From the IMG/VR virus record IMGVR_UViG_3300018082_000023, positions 1-27,814 of that record: a DNA stretch of 27,814 nt, one strand, 5' to 3'. The translations under genes were made by a program, and so were the position numbers. Source of the DNA: a virus. This document shows positions 1 through 9,344 of the stretch, piece after piece. A model generated the notes under the pieces. The model had not been told where the DNA came from. It worked only from the letters and a program-made list of their open reading frames with translations, and searched no databases. Within the stretch, counting starts at the first letter, position 1; each line of letters opens with the position of its first letter.

Positions 1-129
1 AATCACTCCAAATCCACTAGCTAAATTTTGTACAATTTTTCTTCCCCAAAGTGTAGTTAAATCATCACCAACTTCAGGTAACATTTTCTTTGCTGTAAAA
101 TAACTATCTTGCCAATTTATTATTTCCAT
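1..129 (-). CDS. Tail tip-like protein, 3'-truncated at the window edge
   Basis: An ATG at 129, 3 nt after the previous stop, opens a frame that stays open for 43 codons to base 1. The visible part contains NWQDSYFTAKKMLPEVGDDL and then LWGRKIVQNLASGFGVI. LPEVGDDLTTLW aligns with LPEPGDIITRDW in the previous gene. It is too short to classify further. Confidence 0.55.
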   Translation of the reverse strand, partial: MEIINWQDSYFTAKKMLPEVGDDLTTLWGRKIVQNLASGFGVI

Positions 130-132
130 TTT

Positions 133-516
133 TCACATGTAAGCTAAAAAGAAGAATGCTCTAGTAGAACCAGTATTATGAAAGAATTTAGCTGAGCCAA
201 GTCCAACTTCTTGAAATTCAATATAAGTATTTGGATTTCGTCCTTCTTCCCATTTAGTCCAAGCAGCATCTATTGTATCATAGTAGTAAGCATAAAGAAA
301 TGGAGGGTGAAAGTCACAGCGCAAAGAGGAATAGTCAAATATGGAATTTCCATTATCAGTCACCGATGCAATAGTAGTAGCAACCTTCATAAATCTTTGA
401 CTAAATAAACTTATACAATCCATCCAATCTCGTGTAATTATATCACCAGGCTCAGGTAATAACTTAAATGGAGTTTGAGCTAATTCGGTTGTTAAATATG
501 TTCCTAGATCAGCCAT
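133..516 (-). CDS. Putative tail tip protein, paralogue of the next (truncated) gene
   Basis: This 127-residue protein starts 2 nt after the stop of the 59-residue ORF. Its N-terminal segment FKLLPEPGDIITRDWMDCIS (17-36) is similar to the start of the next gene (KMLPEVGDDLTTLW...), so the two are probably paralogues by tandem duplication. Aromatic, beta-like stretches follow (DFHPPFLYAYYYDTIDAAWT, 68-87), ending GSTRAFFFLAYM. No named domain is recognised. A structural role in the tail tip is inferred from position. Confidence 0.6.
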   Translation of the reverse strand: MADLGTYLTTELAQTPFKLLPEPGDIITRDWMDCISLFSQRFMKVATTIASVTDNGNSIFDYSSLRCDFHPPFLYAYYYDTIDAAWTKWEEGRNPNTYIEFQEVGLGSAKFFHNTGSTRAFFFLAYM

Positions 517-518
517 AA

Positions 519-698
519 CTAATTTTTCTTATGAGACATTTTTTTCCAATAGATTGGTTTAATTTCTTGTATTAATTTTGCTATTGTGTTAATTCCAATA
601 TAAAATTTATCATATTCGTTAGCTTCTTCACTTCTAAATTCCCAAGTCTCATTTTCAAAGAGAAGTATAACTTGTTTTAATTTTCCAGATTCTTCCAT
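519..698 (-). CDS. Small hypothetical protein next to the hub gene
   Basis: The 59-residue ORF starts at ATG 698, overlaps nothing and starts 2 nt after the hub stop. It is charged and helical (FENETWEFRSEEANEYDKFY, 14-33), with a basic C-terminus (YWKKMSHKKN). There is no strong ribosome binding site, so coupling to the hub gene is likely. Function unknown. Confidence 0.5.
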   Translation of the reverse strand: MEESGKLKQVILLFENETWEFRSEEANEYDKFYIGINTIAKLIQEIKPIYWKKMSHKKN

Positions 699-700
699 AA

Positions 701-3520
701 TTAAAAGAACTTATATGCTGTTCCTATATTTGTATGAATATTAAATGTTGTACCAAATCTATAACTTCCAACTCCAATTGAATCAGGTAATAGCTCATTG
801 GTATTTAAGTCATATTTTGCTGGAGCTAAATCTTTTATATAAACTGGACTAAAATAAGTTCTTGGAATTGTATTAAATAATCCTCTTTCAAGTATCACCC
901 AATTACCATCCGCTTCTGCTTGAGCATTTTTAATTAATATAATTTCAGTGTTTTGATTATTATTTGTCCCAATTACTATATATCTACCGTTAAAATTCCA
1001 AAACTCATCACCACTCCAAGATGATAATGGAAATCTTGTAGCAAATGCTAACAAAGTTCCAGTATTTATAGTAGCCACCGTTGGTAAACTTCCAGCTAAT
1101 AAGCCATTAACAGAAAATCCAGACATCGTAGCAGTAGAAGTAGGAATAGAAGTTCCTATCCAATCACAGTTTCCTTTTCCAAATGTTCGTTCAGCATCAA
1201 CACAACCAAGATTAACTTTTGAATTAGTAAAGTCTTTATCAAATTCAGTTACTTCAAATAATCTTTTTGTTATACTACCAGTTTTATGAGTAACTCGTAT
1301 AATATCAGCTATCGAGTTAATCACTCCGTATAATGTGGTCGGTAAGTTAATTTTATCAACTGCTTTTTCACGATGGGTTAATGTTCTCCAGGCTACAACT
1401 TTTGCATCGTCAGTTTCATGTATCCACTTTGACTCAATAGTCCCCCATTGAGTAACCCCTTTAATCGGATTTTTAGATTTAATCTCTAAAAACTTACCAT
1501 ACCCATCCTTTGGTCCACCGGGAAGCTCACCCTGAAAATTATAGAACATTTTAACACCAGTTATCGCATCATCTAATGATCTAGAATATTCAAAACCATC
1601 TAGAATATTTACATTTTGAGTATAAGTGGCTTCATTTCCAGGAGATATAAGATTCTTTGGTTTAATAGAACGAACAGTAAATTTATTTTCATCATCTACA
1701 AAAAATGAGAATTGTACTTCTTCGGCTAATTGTTTAATTTCATTGAATGGTGTTGTATCATCATTAGGCTCAAGTATTTTTCCTAATTTCATTAATTCAT
1801 AACCACTTAATTCTGAATCAAAATCAGAACTAAAATCATTAGGTAATTCAACTTCATAAATAATTTGTCCGAATGGACCAATTGTTTCAAGAAAACCACC
1901 CTTTCCATAAGGATAATCAATATTTGAACCAGTTAATATACTTTTAATTATAAAATTTGGATCTCCGGAAAAAGCCAATGGTTTACGAGCATAAATATAA
2001 TCTCCAACTTTTATACCATCGGTTAAATCAAAAGAAATTGTCCCAAAAATACCACTTCTTAGAGTACCGGACTTAATAACATAATCGGGAATTTCAAATA
2101 ATGGACTTAAAGTATTTTTAGCAGTCCCTGAAAAACTTCCAGAGTGAAATTTTATCTTTGCTCCAGATTGAATTAAATCATCTGGAATAACATTAAAATC
2201 CTCTACTTTATAAAACCCACCAATTATTTTATCTCCACTTGGTAGATTACTTAAAAATCCTGATACAAAACCAATTCCTGCTCCAATCCATCCCCCACCA
2301 ACTCGTCCAAATATACCACTAGTTATACCAGAAAATAATGATTCAAGAAAATCCTTACCCTCTTTCTTTCTTGGAATCCAATGTAATGAACCATAATCAT
2401 TAAACATAACCTCCGTTCCATGAACTTTAAGCACCCTTCCATATATTTCACCATTTGGAGCTAAAGAACTAATATTTTCATAATCATAAACAAATGTTCT
2501 GTATGGTAAATCTTTTAATTTATCTTGACTTTCAAGAAATAGTTTACCATCATTCCATCGAGTTCTTGTAATTACCCCACCAAATTGAGAAACATAAATT
2601 GGGAATTTATTGTCGATCAAACAGCGTAATAAAATTGGAGTATTTCTAGCTTCAAATGAAGTTGAAGAGCCATATAGTGAACCATATAAATCATTTGATT
2701 CATCAGCTAAGGTTAGCTCTAAATTTCCAGCTTCATATTCACCAGACCAATGTTTGATTGATTTTCTTACTACTCCAAAATCGATAACTCTTAAATCCCA
2801 ATCTGTTGTACCATAATCTCCTCCCACCCCAGTTGAATCCCACATAATTTGGTAATGTGGGGCAAAATTCCAATCAGTAATCGTTCCATGAATTTTAGCA
2901 GTTAAAATCATAGAATCTGTAACTTTTATTTTTTCCGGAGGATATTGACGTGGATTATATTTAAAACCCTCACTTACTGCTATTGAATCAACAAATACTT
3001 TTTCATGTTTATTCGTACCATCATCAATAAGAGTAATTGAATCCGATTGAGTTCTTTTAGCTAAAGTCCCAGCAGCAATATCTCCAAGAGCACCACTATT
3101 ATTATAATAAGATTCAGGAGTAACCGAAAAAAGTAAATCAATAGTAGTTCCAGTATGAAATGGAATTTCAGGAAGGAATAAAGTTCCCTCATAATTATTT
3201 ACTGGGGAACTATCATGGAATCTTAAATACAAAGAATCATATTTTTCAAGTTTAATGGTTTCAAAAAAACCAGTTGCAAAACTTGTTGTACCAAGTGAAG
3301 TAATCTTAAGACGTTTATAAGTTGTTAAATCATAAAATGAGGCAGGTAATGGAGAGGGTCCACCGTAATACCAAATATTCTCTCCATGAAAAATCGAACC
3401 AAGAAATGTTCCCTCCCCACTAAATGTTCCAACAGCTATATCATAGAAAAAATCTAGTCTGTAACCCTGTGGTAATGGTGAAGTTTTATTGAAATTAACT
3501 CTTCTAATTAAAAGAGCCAT
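701..3520 (-). CDS. Tail hub/tip protein (large)
   Basis: The 939-residue protein follows the tape measure and the small tail-tip genes and is probably the central hub or tip protein. The first 200 residues are beta-rich. Residues about 240-330 (VVRKSIKHWSGEYEAGNLEL, NTPILLRCLIDNKFPIYVSQ, FGGVITRTRWNDGKLFLESQ) look like the hub barrel that gives access to the tube. A glycine-rich hydrophobic segment, about 394-426, interrupts this region. Residues about 600-660 (LAEEVQFSFFVDDENKFTVR) match the style of tail-associated proteins that read 'laxxxxxxxfvdxxgxlxi'. The C-terminal part has further beta repeats. No lysozyme or peptidase motif is visible. Confidence 0.7.
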   Translation of the reverse strand: MALLIRRVNFNKTSPLPQGYRLDFFYDIAVGTFSGEGTFLGSIFHGENIWYYGGPSPLPASFYDLTTYKRLKITSLGTTSFATGFFETIKLEKYDSLYLRFHDSSPVNNYEGTLFLPEIPFHTGTTIDLLFSVTPESYYNNSGALGDIAAGTLAKRTQSDSITLIDDGTNKHEKVFVDSIAVSEGFKYNPRQYPPEKIKVTDSMILTAKIHGTITDWNFAPHYQIMWDSTGVGGDYGTTDWDLRVIDFGVVRKSIKHWSGEYEAGNLELTLADESNDLYGSLYGSSTSFEARNTPILLRCLIDNKFPIYVSQFGGVITRTRWNDGKLFLESQDKLKDLPYRTFVYDYENISSLAPNGEIYGRVLKVHGTEVMFNDYGSLHWIPRKKEGKDFLESLFSGITSGIFGRVGGGWIGAGIGFVSGFLSNLPSGDKIIGGFYKVEDFNVIPDDLIQSGAKIKFHSGSFSGTAKNTLSPLFEIPDYVIKSGTLRSGIFGTISFDLTDGIKVGDYIYARKPLAFSGDPNFIIKSILTGSNIDYPYGKGGFLETIGPFGQIIYEVELPNDFSSDFDSELSGYELMKLGKILEPNDDTTPFNEIKQLAEEVQFSFFVDDENKFTVRSIKPKNLISPGNEATYTQNVNILDGFEYSRSLDDAITGVKMFYNFQGELPGGPKDGYGKFLEIKSKNPIKGVTQWGTIESKWIHETDDAKVVAWRTLTHREKAVDKINLPTTLYGVINSIADIIRVTHKTGSITKRLFEVTEFDKDFTNSKVNLGCVDAERTFGKGNCDWIGTSIPTSTATMSGFSVNGLLAGSLPTVATINTGTLLAFATRFPLSSWSGDEFWNFNGRYIVIGTNNNQNTEIILIKNAQAEADGNWVILERGLFNTIPRTYFSPVYIKDLAPAKYDLNTNELLPDSIGVGSYRFGTTFNIHTNIGTAYKFF

Positions 3521-3528
3521 ATAATCTC

Positions 3529-4014
3529 CTAAGCTATTGAATTAGTCCAATCAACTATTAAAGTATCACCATTATTATAAGTCAAAAATGTACTACCTGT
3601 TAATAATGAACTATCAATATTATACAACGTGGTGAATAACTCTGCAACACCAGCACCAGCAGCAGTATATCCTCTTCCCATTCTGAACATATTTATCTGT
3701 TTAGTGGTAGAAAAAGAAAATGTCCCAGAATGTTTAACTACACTTAATGTCCTTGACTGAATTAAAGCACCCTTCGTTCCCGAACTCGTAGTACCTGCCC
3801 AGTCAGAATCAATAAAAGTCCCACCAGCAACCTTAAAACTTCCCCAAGCAATAGCATCGACACCAATCTCGATACTTCTTTGAATCATTGTTTGAGCTAA
3901 ATTATTTAATAATGGGGTACTAACTAGATTATTTTTCCAATAAATAAGCTCTCGTATACTATTTTTAACACGATAAACTTCTATTTGACCGGTAACTTTT
4001 ATTAGATTATTCAT
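3529..4014 (-). CDS. Putative tail structural protein
   Basis: This 161-residue protein begins with a strand-rich NLIKVTGQIEVYRV and IYWKNNLVSTPLLNNLAQTM (24-43). A Ser/Gly/Thr-rich beta region follows (WGSFKVAGGTFIDSDWAGTT, 57-76; HSGTFSFSTTKQINMFRMGR). The phrase 'xNLVxxxxLxxLAxxM' followed by a 'WGxFxxAGG...' strand is a layout I associate with small tail-tip or fibre-base proteins. No fold-defining motif is present. It lies between a minor tail gene and the large hub gene, separated by 3 and 8 nt. Structural role is inferred from position and composition. Confidence 0.55.
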   Translation of the reverse strand: MNNLIKVTGQIEVYRVKNSIRELIYWKNNLVSTPLLNNLAQTMIQRSIEIGVDAIAWGSFKVAGGTFIDSDWAGTTSSGTKGALIQSRTLSVVKHSGTFSFSTTKQINMFRMGRGYTAAGAGVAELFTTLYNIDSSLLTGSTFLTYNNGDTLIVDWTNSIA

Positions 4015-4017
4015 ATT

Positions 4018-4470
4018 TTAACTAAATGATTGACTACTTCCAAATTGGGTAATACTTAGTTCAACATTCCAAAAATCCATATCTACTTCTTCAGGCTCAG
4101 ATAATAAAGTAATGTAACCAGTTCCCCAAAGCTGTCCAGCCGTTGACATACTTCCTGGAGATTCAACTGTGCCTATTACAGATGTTCCAAAATATACCAT
4201 TGTGATCTGTTTACTGCCTATCCATCCATGAGCCACATGTTCAAATCGTTCTTTATCTAAAGTCTTAATATCACGGAAAGTTAATCTCCAAAATTTAATT
4301 TTACCTTTATCGTATAAAAAAGTATTACCGCTTGGAGTTTCAATAATATCTCTAAATATTTTATGACCTCTTGGATTAGGAGCTTCGGGCATTGATTCGT
4401 CGGGAACAAACCAGTCAAATGCCGAACCGAGAGATTGACTCCACGTTCTAAGTCTTAATCCGTATGGCAT
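4018..4470 (-). CDS. Putative minor tail protein (distal tail region)
   Basis: The 150-residue protein follows the tape measure, where distal tail proteins are encoded. It is beta-rich with aromatic patches: SQSLGSAFDWFVPDESMPEA (11-30), GKIKFWRLTFRDIKTLDKER (55-74), SKQITMVYFGTSV and a final VDMDFWNVELSITQFG. The 'FWRLTFR ... DFWNVELS' strands look like the adaptor beta-barrel of small tail-tip proteins. No conserved signature lets me name it. Translation may be coupled to the 22-residue ORF overlapping its start. Confidence 0.55.
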   Translation of the reverse strand: MPYGLRLRTWSQSLGSAFDWFVPDESMPEAPNPRGHKIFRDIIETPSGNTFLYDKGKIKFWRLTFRDIKTLDKERFEHVAHGWIGSKQITMVYFGTSVIGTVESPGSMSTAGQLWGTGYITLLSEPEEVDMDFWNVELSITQFGSSQSFS

Positions 4471-4516
4471 TTTCTACTTTTTGTTTTAAATCAACCGTTA
4501 AAATAAACTTTTTCAT
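4448..4516 (-). CDS. 22-residue ORF at the tape measure end, possible coupling peptide
   Basis: An ATG at 4516 overlaps the tape measure TGA (ATGA) and has AAAAGGA 7 nt upstream, one of the best ribosome binding sites in the window. It encodes MKKFILTVDLKQKVENAIRI plus two residues. It ends 22 nt inside the next gene, whose own ATG (4470) has a weak site. It may serve to deliver ribosomes to that gene. Confidence 0.4.
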   Translation of the reverse strand: MKKFILTVDLKQKVENAIRIKT

Positions 4517-7500
4517 ACAATATTCCTTTTTATTTCACGATTTGCTTTATCCACTTTACGTTTAAATTCATCATAACCATAAATATCTCCAGAGAAATTC
4601 ATGTTAACAATTTTATTTGTAGTTTGATTACTAATAATTGGTTTTTCTATAGTGGTGGTTTCTCTCGGAATTTCTCTAATAGCAGTTTTAGTAAAAAAGC
4701 CACCCGTCTCAGTTCCAATTGGAGAATCTAATATCGCCCCACCACTAGGAGATGGAATATTTTTTAACAAATCTAGTGGATCAAAACCACCCCCATTTTC
4801 AGTTCTCCCGGGTCGAGTTTTCTTATATTCAGCTATTTGTCTTTCAATAGCCAATCTCTGTAATCCAATTAGTAAATCTTCACCTGATAAACTTACTAAA
4901 TCTTTACCAGCCTGTTTAGCTAACTCTAAAGCTCCAAACATTTCAATAGCAGCTTCTTTAGGAATAGCTTTATCCATAATTAGTAATAAATCTTCATATT
5001 GTTTTACTAATTTAGCTATGGTAGTTTGAGATTCATCGACACTAAATTGAAATATTTTCTTCATTATTTCAGCAGAGGCTAGGTCAAGAAGTTTATCTCG
5101 TATTTTATTAATTACCTCAGAAACCATATTTAATAAAATATTACCTCTTTGTTCTTCGAGTTCGTTAATTTTAGCCAGTATTTCAAGTTCCTTATTTTCA
5201 ATAATTTGTATTCCTAATTTCTCGGCTCGAACTTTTTGTAAATCAAATTGTAAATCTTCAATTTGTCTATCCAATTCTGCTCTTTTTTCGCCAGTTATAA
5301 ATTCAAAAGCTACATCAAATATTAATTTTCTACCAGCTTGAGTAATTGTTTCAGCGATTTCATCATTAAACTTTGACCATTCATCACGAAGTTTAATTAT
5401 TTGTTTAGTAATAGCATCAGTAAAAGTTGGAGACGGTAAAGAATAAATATAATTTAATAAATTATAAATATCTCTTAATTTATTAATTTGGTCTTGACGT
5501 AATTTTAATATGTCAATTTCTTTATTTTGTTTAGCTATTCCAGTTAATTTTTCTAATTCTTGTCTAGCATGAACTATCTCTAAACCAATATTTAGAAATG
5601 ATTTTACATTATCATTAAATAGTTTGTTCATTTCAGAATATTTATCTTTAATTAATCCAGACTCAATTTTAAATTGAAATAAAGTACGAATTAAATCATC
5701 AACAGAATTTCTCAAATCAATATTTTTCTCAAGAATGTTTTGATCTAATTCAGCCAATCGTTCAGTATCAGTAATTCTTAATTTTATAAGAGTAAGAATA
5801 TCTTTACCAAAAGAAAGCTGTAATATCCATTTTTTAGTTATAAGTTCTAAATTTTTTAATTCCTCTTTAGATAGTTTATTTTTCTTCTCAGTTTGAGTAT
5901 TAATCTCATTTAACCAAAGTTGAAGATTTTCAAAATGTTGTTCAAAATCAGTTATACCAACAGCTTCCAGTTTACTTTCCAAACCCTTTATCTTTGCTTC
6001 TCTAGCGGTTTCACCTTCTGATAATTGCTTAAATTCCTCAAGTAATTGAATAAAATCAGCAGTTAAATTCTTAACTTTTAGTCCAAACTCATCTACAGAT
6101 TCTTTACCTTTTTCAAGTGTTCCAATATAATCATCTACTAATTCTTGATGAGCTTGAATCATTTGACTTACTGTTTGCGCAACATTTCCAGTAACATCAA
6201 TATTTGCCATTAAAGATTTATTTAAGTTTTCTAAAAGTTTAGTTCTCTTTTCTTCGGCTGGTATGACTTTAGAAATACCACCATAATAATCCATCAGCGC
6301 AGTTTTAATAGCAATTTGATTTTTAAGATTTTCAGCAGCTTGATCCGATTTAATTCCATGCCTTTTAATATTTTCTTCCAAAACAACCAATACTTTTTTA
6401 TCGAGTTCAATTTCTTCTCTTAATTCTTTTGCTCTTTCACTATGTGCTTTTGACAATCCAGCCTCTGCAACCTTTTGTGCGGTATTATAATCTCTAATGG
6501 CATCACGCTGTGCATTTTTTATAGCCAATCCTCTTAACTCTTCTGCTTTTTCTTTCTGTTTTATTTCAAGTGATTTTTGTCTAGCATCCAATTCTTGTCT
6601 CAAATAATCTATCGTTTTGAACCTAATTATACTTTCAGCAGAAGTCGAGTCATTATATTCAATATTTAATCTAATTAAGTCTCCCAAAATAATTATAAGT
6701 TCATTATACCAAACCAATGATTCTTTTATAGTTTGAGTCTGTCTTTCCAAAGCATCAATTTGTTTAGAAATATCCTGCTCATTAAGTGCGTTCATATAAT
6801 CAGATTGAGCAATTTCTAGCTGCTTAAAAGCATCCCTTAACTCAAATACTTTAAATATAAATGTTGAAAATATAACTAATGGTAAAGTTATTTTTAAAGT
6901 CCCCATAAAAACTTTAAAAGCATTCCCAGCTAATTTAAGATTATAAATAAATTTAACAAATTGTCCAGCGATACCCGCCAATCCCAGAGATAATCCACCA
7001 AATATAGCCGAATAAGTAACTATATTTATAAATTGACCAAGCGTTGTTAACCATTCCTTATTAGCATTATTTATATCGGTAAATAAATTATATATAAATC
7101 TTAAATCTCTTTTTAGAGCTTCAAATAATGGTTGACCTAAAGTCTGAGAAATAAATATCCATAAATCATTAGTATTAGCCATAATACCTTGAAATGTTAA
7201 AGCTACCCTTTTTGCAGTTCCACCAAATGTGTCCTCAATTAGCCTTCTTAATGCAGTAGTCCTATCGCCATATCTAGCTACATAAGATTCAAATGCAGCA
7301 AGACTAAAACCACGAGTTGATAACAATAAAGCAGTTCTTGGAGAAAATGCTACAATTTTACCAAATCCGATTGCAACATCTTTTACATCTCTACCAATTG
7401 CAGTAGCCCAATCAGCAATAGCCATCATATTCTTTTCAATATCCACACCAAACGCTTTTACCAAAACCGATGCTTCAACTATTTCATCAACTCTAAACGG

Positions 7501-8730
7501 AGTAGTAATTGTAATTCTTTGTAATACCTTCCAAATTCTTTCTACTTCAGATGAAACTGGAATTAAACTTCCTAATCTGGCTCTCAATACCTCAAGTAAT
7601 TGATTAGATTGAATTAATGATTTAAAAAATCCAACAAATATTCTTCTCGACCAATCAATAATTACAAATGCAGCTAAAGCATCAAATACACGAGCAAATA
7701 TTAATCTAAATTTTTCCCAAGCATGACCAAGTGGTCCAAGAGCAACTCCTTGAGCGACTATCGATTGATTTACAGCATTGGTAATTCTTTGTAATCTTTC
7801 TAATTGATGAATTGCTAATGGAGAGGTTGGCTCAACACCTTTAACTAATTGAGTAATTCTTGCAAATTTCTGAGCAGCTTGAGCATCTGTAATATATTTC
7901 TTTTGAAGATTTAGATTTTTGGTAATTAATGATTGTTTTTGTTTTTCAGTATTTATTATTTGTTGCTGGGCTTGTTGATTAAATTGAGCATTTTCTTTAA
8001 TGGCTCGTAATTGCAACTTGGCATAATTTTCATCAAACTTTTGATTCTGTAAAATAGCCTGAGCATGAAGTTTTTGAGAAGATAATTCCTTTTTTCTAAG
8101 ACTTGAGACTAAGTTCTGATAATTTTGTTCCCTTTGTTGTCGAGTGATAAATGTTTTTTCTCTAAATGCGGATTCTTGAGCTAATCCTTGTTGAGTTAAA
8201 GCGGTATAACTTTTCTCAAAATTAACTTCCTGTTCTCTTAGTCTACTTAGTAAACCCTGATAATTTTGCTCAGACTTTATCTTTTGATCTACACGATTCT
8301 GAGTTAATTTAACCTGAGCCAAATCAGCTTTTTCTGATTGCTTGACAATATTATCTTGGAATTGTTGATTAAACTTTAAATAATTCTCCTGAATTTGTTT
8401 TAATTTAAAGTAATCTTGTTCAGCCTTTCTAGCATTAACAACTTGAGTTTTTGAAGAAATTTCCGTTAATTGCGAATCTAATTGAGTGGCTCTTGTCTGT
8501 ACCGCATTAACCAATTTATTAAATTGAGTAAATTGTTCTGGAGAAAATAATCTAAATTTCCCACCAACAGTTAATGATTTGGAAAGAGTGGCAAGAGTTT
8601 TACTAAGAGTTTTAGCATCAACATCAGCTTTCTCAATTTGTTCCCTTAATTTCTTTAAGGTTTCAAGAGAAGCTGGAGAAACTCCAGAAATTATCTCTAA
8701 AGCTATTTGTGATGAGGATTGAAGTGGCAT
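4513..8730 (-). CDS. Tape measure protein
   Basis: At 1405 residues this is the longest gene here, as expected for the protein that sets tail length. By the usual rule of about 1.5 angstrom per residue the tail would be near 200 nm. Residues 20-290 are a Gln/Lys/Glu-rich coiled coil with four NY-centred repeats (ENYLKF, QNYQGL, QNYQNL, ENYAKL) at 115, 154, 202 and 234. Residues about 345-370 hold a first hydrophobic stretch. About 375-550 is a tape measure core (LEVLRARLGSLIPVS, TPFRVDEIVEASVLVKAFGV, MMAIADWATAIGRD). Further membrane-type segments lie near 568-598 and 612-628, which may insert into the host membrane at ejection. The remainder is coiled coil, with a Pro/Gly/Thr-rich tail from about 1320. 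Confidence 0.93.
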   Translation of the reverse strand: MPLQSSSQIALEIISGVSPASLETLKKLREQIEKADVDAKTLSKTLATLSKSLTVGGKFRLFSPEQFTQFNKLVNAVQTRATQLDSQLTEISSKTQVVNARKAEQDYFKLKQIQENYLKFNQQFQDNIVKQSEKADLAQVKLTQNRVDQKIKSEQNYQGLLSRLREQEVNFEKSYTALTQQGLAQESAFREKTFITRQQREQNYQNLVSSLRKKELSSQKLHAQAILQNQKFDENYAKLQLRAIKENAQFNQQAQQQIINTEKQKQSLITKNLNLQKKYITDAQAAQKFARITQLVKGVEPTSPLAIHQLERLQRITNAVNQSIVAQGVALGPLGHAWEKFRLIFARVFDALAAFVIIDWSRRIFVGFFKSLIQSNQLLEVLRARLGSLIPVSSEVERIWKVLQRITITTPFRVDEIVEASVLVKAFGVDIEKNMMAIADWATAIGRDVKDVAIGFGKIVAFSPRTALLLSTRGFSLAAFESYVARYGDRTTALRRLIEDTFGGTAKRVALTFQGIMANTNDLWIFISQTLGQPLFEALKRDLRFIYNLFTDINNANKEWLTTLGQFINIVTYSAIFGGLSLGLAGIAGQFVKFIYNLKLAGNAFKVFMGTLKITLPLVIFSTFIFKVFELRDAFKQLEIAQSDYMNALNEQDISKQIDALERQTQTIKESLVWYNELIIILGDLIRLNIEYNDSTSAESIIRFKTIDYLRQELDARQKSLEIKQKEKAEELRGLAIKNAQRDAIRDYNTAQKVAEAGLSKAHSERAKELREEIELDKKVLVVLEENIKRHGIKSDQAAENLKNQIAIKTALMDYYGGISKVIPAEEKRTKLLENLNKSLMANIDVTGNVAQTVSQMIQAHQELVDDYIGTLEKGKESVDEFGLKVKNLTADFIQLLEEFKQLSEGETAREAKIKGLESKLEAVGITDFEQHFENLQLWLNEINTQTEKKNKLSKEELKNLELITKKWILQLSFGKDILTLIKLRITDTERLAELDQNILEKNIDLRNSVDDLIRTLFQFKIESGLIKDKYSEMNKLFNDNVKSFLNIGLEIVHARQELEKLTGIAKQNKEIDILKLRQDQINKLRDIYNLLNYIYSLPSPTFTDAITKQIIKLRDEWSKFNDEIAETITQAGRKLIFDVAFEFITGEKRAELDRQIEDLQFDLQKVRAEKLGIQIIENKELEILAKINELEEQRGNILLNMVSEVINKIRDKLLDLASAEIMKKIFQFSVDESQTTIAKLVKQYEDLLLIMDKAIPKEAAIEMFGALELAKQAGKDLVSLSGEDLLIGLQRLAIERQIAEYKKTRPGRTENGGGFDPLDLLKNIPSPSGGAILDSPIGTETGGFFTKTAIREIPRETTTIEKPIISNQTTNKIVNMNFSGDIYGYDEFKRKVDKANREIKRNIV

Positions 8731-9344
8731 TATTTTCTTATTTGCTCTAGAATATTTCTAAAATTTTCTCTTAATTGTTTTTGAAATCCACGAAACGGTC
8801 TAGACGGTATAAAACTACTTTTAAATGTATCAAACCATTCATCAAATACAGAACCACCATCATTTTGTAGCCTAACAATTTCTTCATTTTTAGAATCCCA
8901 TCCAATTTCAATTGTTTGACCGCCACTAAATTTTCTTCTTATCTTCTTAATTTTTAATCCGTTAAGAATGTGTTTTGAAGTCTCACGTAATATAAATGAT
9001 TTACCCCTAACTTGGTCAATCTTACCTTCTTTAAATTTAAATTCTCTATGTTTTAAGGTAAGTGGATTTAATTCTTCCCAGTCCTCACCATCTGGAGACT
9101 TTCTTTTCAATATCCCATACTCATAAGTTCCAGATGGAAATTTATTAAAAATTAATTCTCCATTTACCCTACCAATTTTAAACCTATGTTTGATAGAACC
9201 CTTAATTGATGAAATTGCCTCATTAGCCATTTCCTTAACTAACTTTTCATTCGGAATTATAGCTCTTTTGATAACTAAGTCTGGATTAATTCTTCTAGTT
9301 ATTAAATTAGTCCAGATACCACCAGAATTATCAATTAATTTCAA
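8730..9344 (-). CDS. Phage virion morphogenesis / tail completion-like protein
   Basis: The 204-residue protein resembles the tail completion family (gpS/HK97 gp10-like). It has DWEELNPLTLKHREF (about 88-102, cf. 'W.PLxpxTlxxK') and SFILRETSKHILNGL (115-129, cf. 'kiLxxTGxLlnsl'). It also has RLQNDGGS and the terminal PSRPFRGFQKQLRENFRNIL (181-200, cf. 'iPaRpFLGlsxxdxxxi'). Such proteins join the tail tube to the head or neck. The TTG start at 9344 has GAGG 7 nt upstream. The stop overlaps the tape measure start (TAATG at 8730). The first nine codons are nearly repeated at the start of the ORF at 9598. Confidence 0.75.
   Translation of the reverse strand: MKLIDNSGGIWTNLITRRINPDLVIKRAIIPNEKLVKEMANEAISSIKGSIKHRFKIGRVNGELIFNKFPSGTYEYGILKRKSPDGEDWEELNPLTLKHREFKFKEGKIDQVRGKSFILRETSKHILNGLKIKKIRRKFSGGQTIEIGWDSKNEEIVRLQNDGGSVFDEWFDTFKSSFIPSRPFRGFQKQLRENFRNILEQIRK

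Noticed and set aside
4652-5029. 125-codon plus-strand ORF, and other plus-strand ORFs such as 2610-2816, 22514-22768 and 23262-23522.
   Set aside because: They are antisense to strongly supported genes (tape measure, hub, terminase), have no ribosome binding sites and encode low-complexity or Ser/Phe-rich translations typical of shadow frames.
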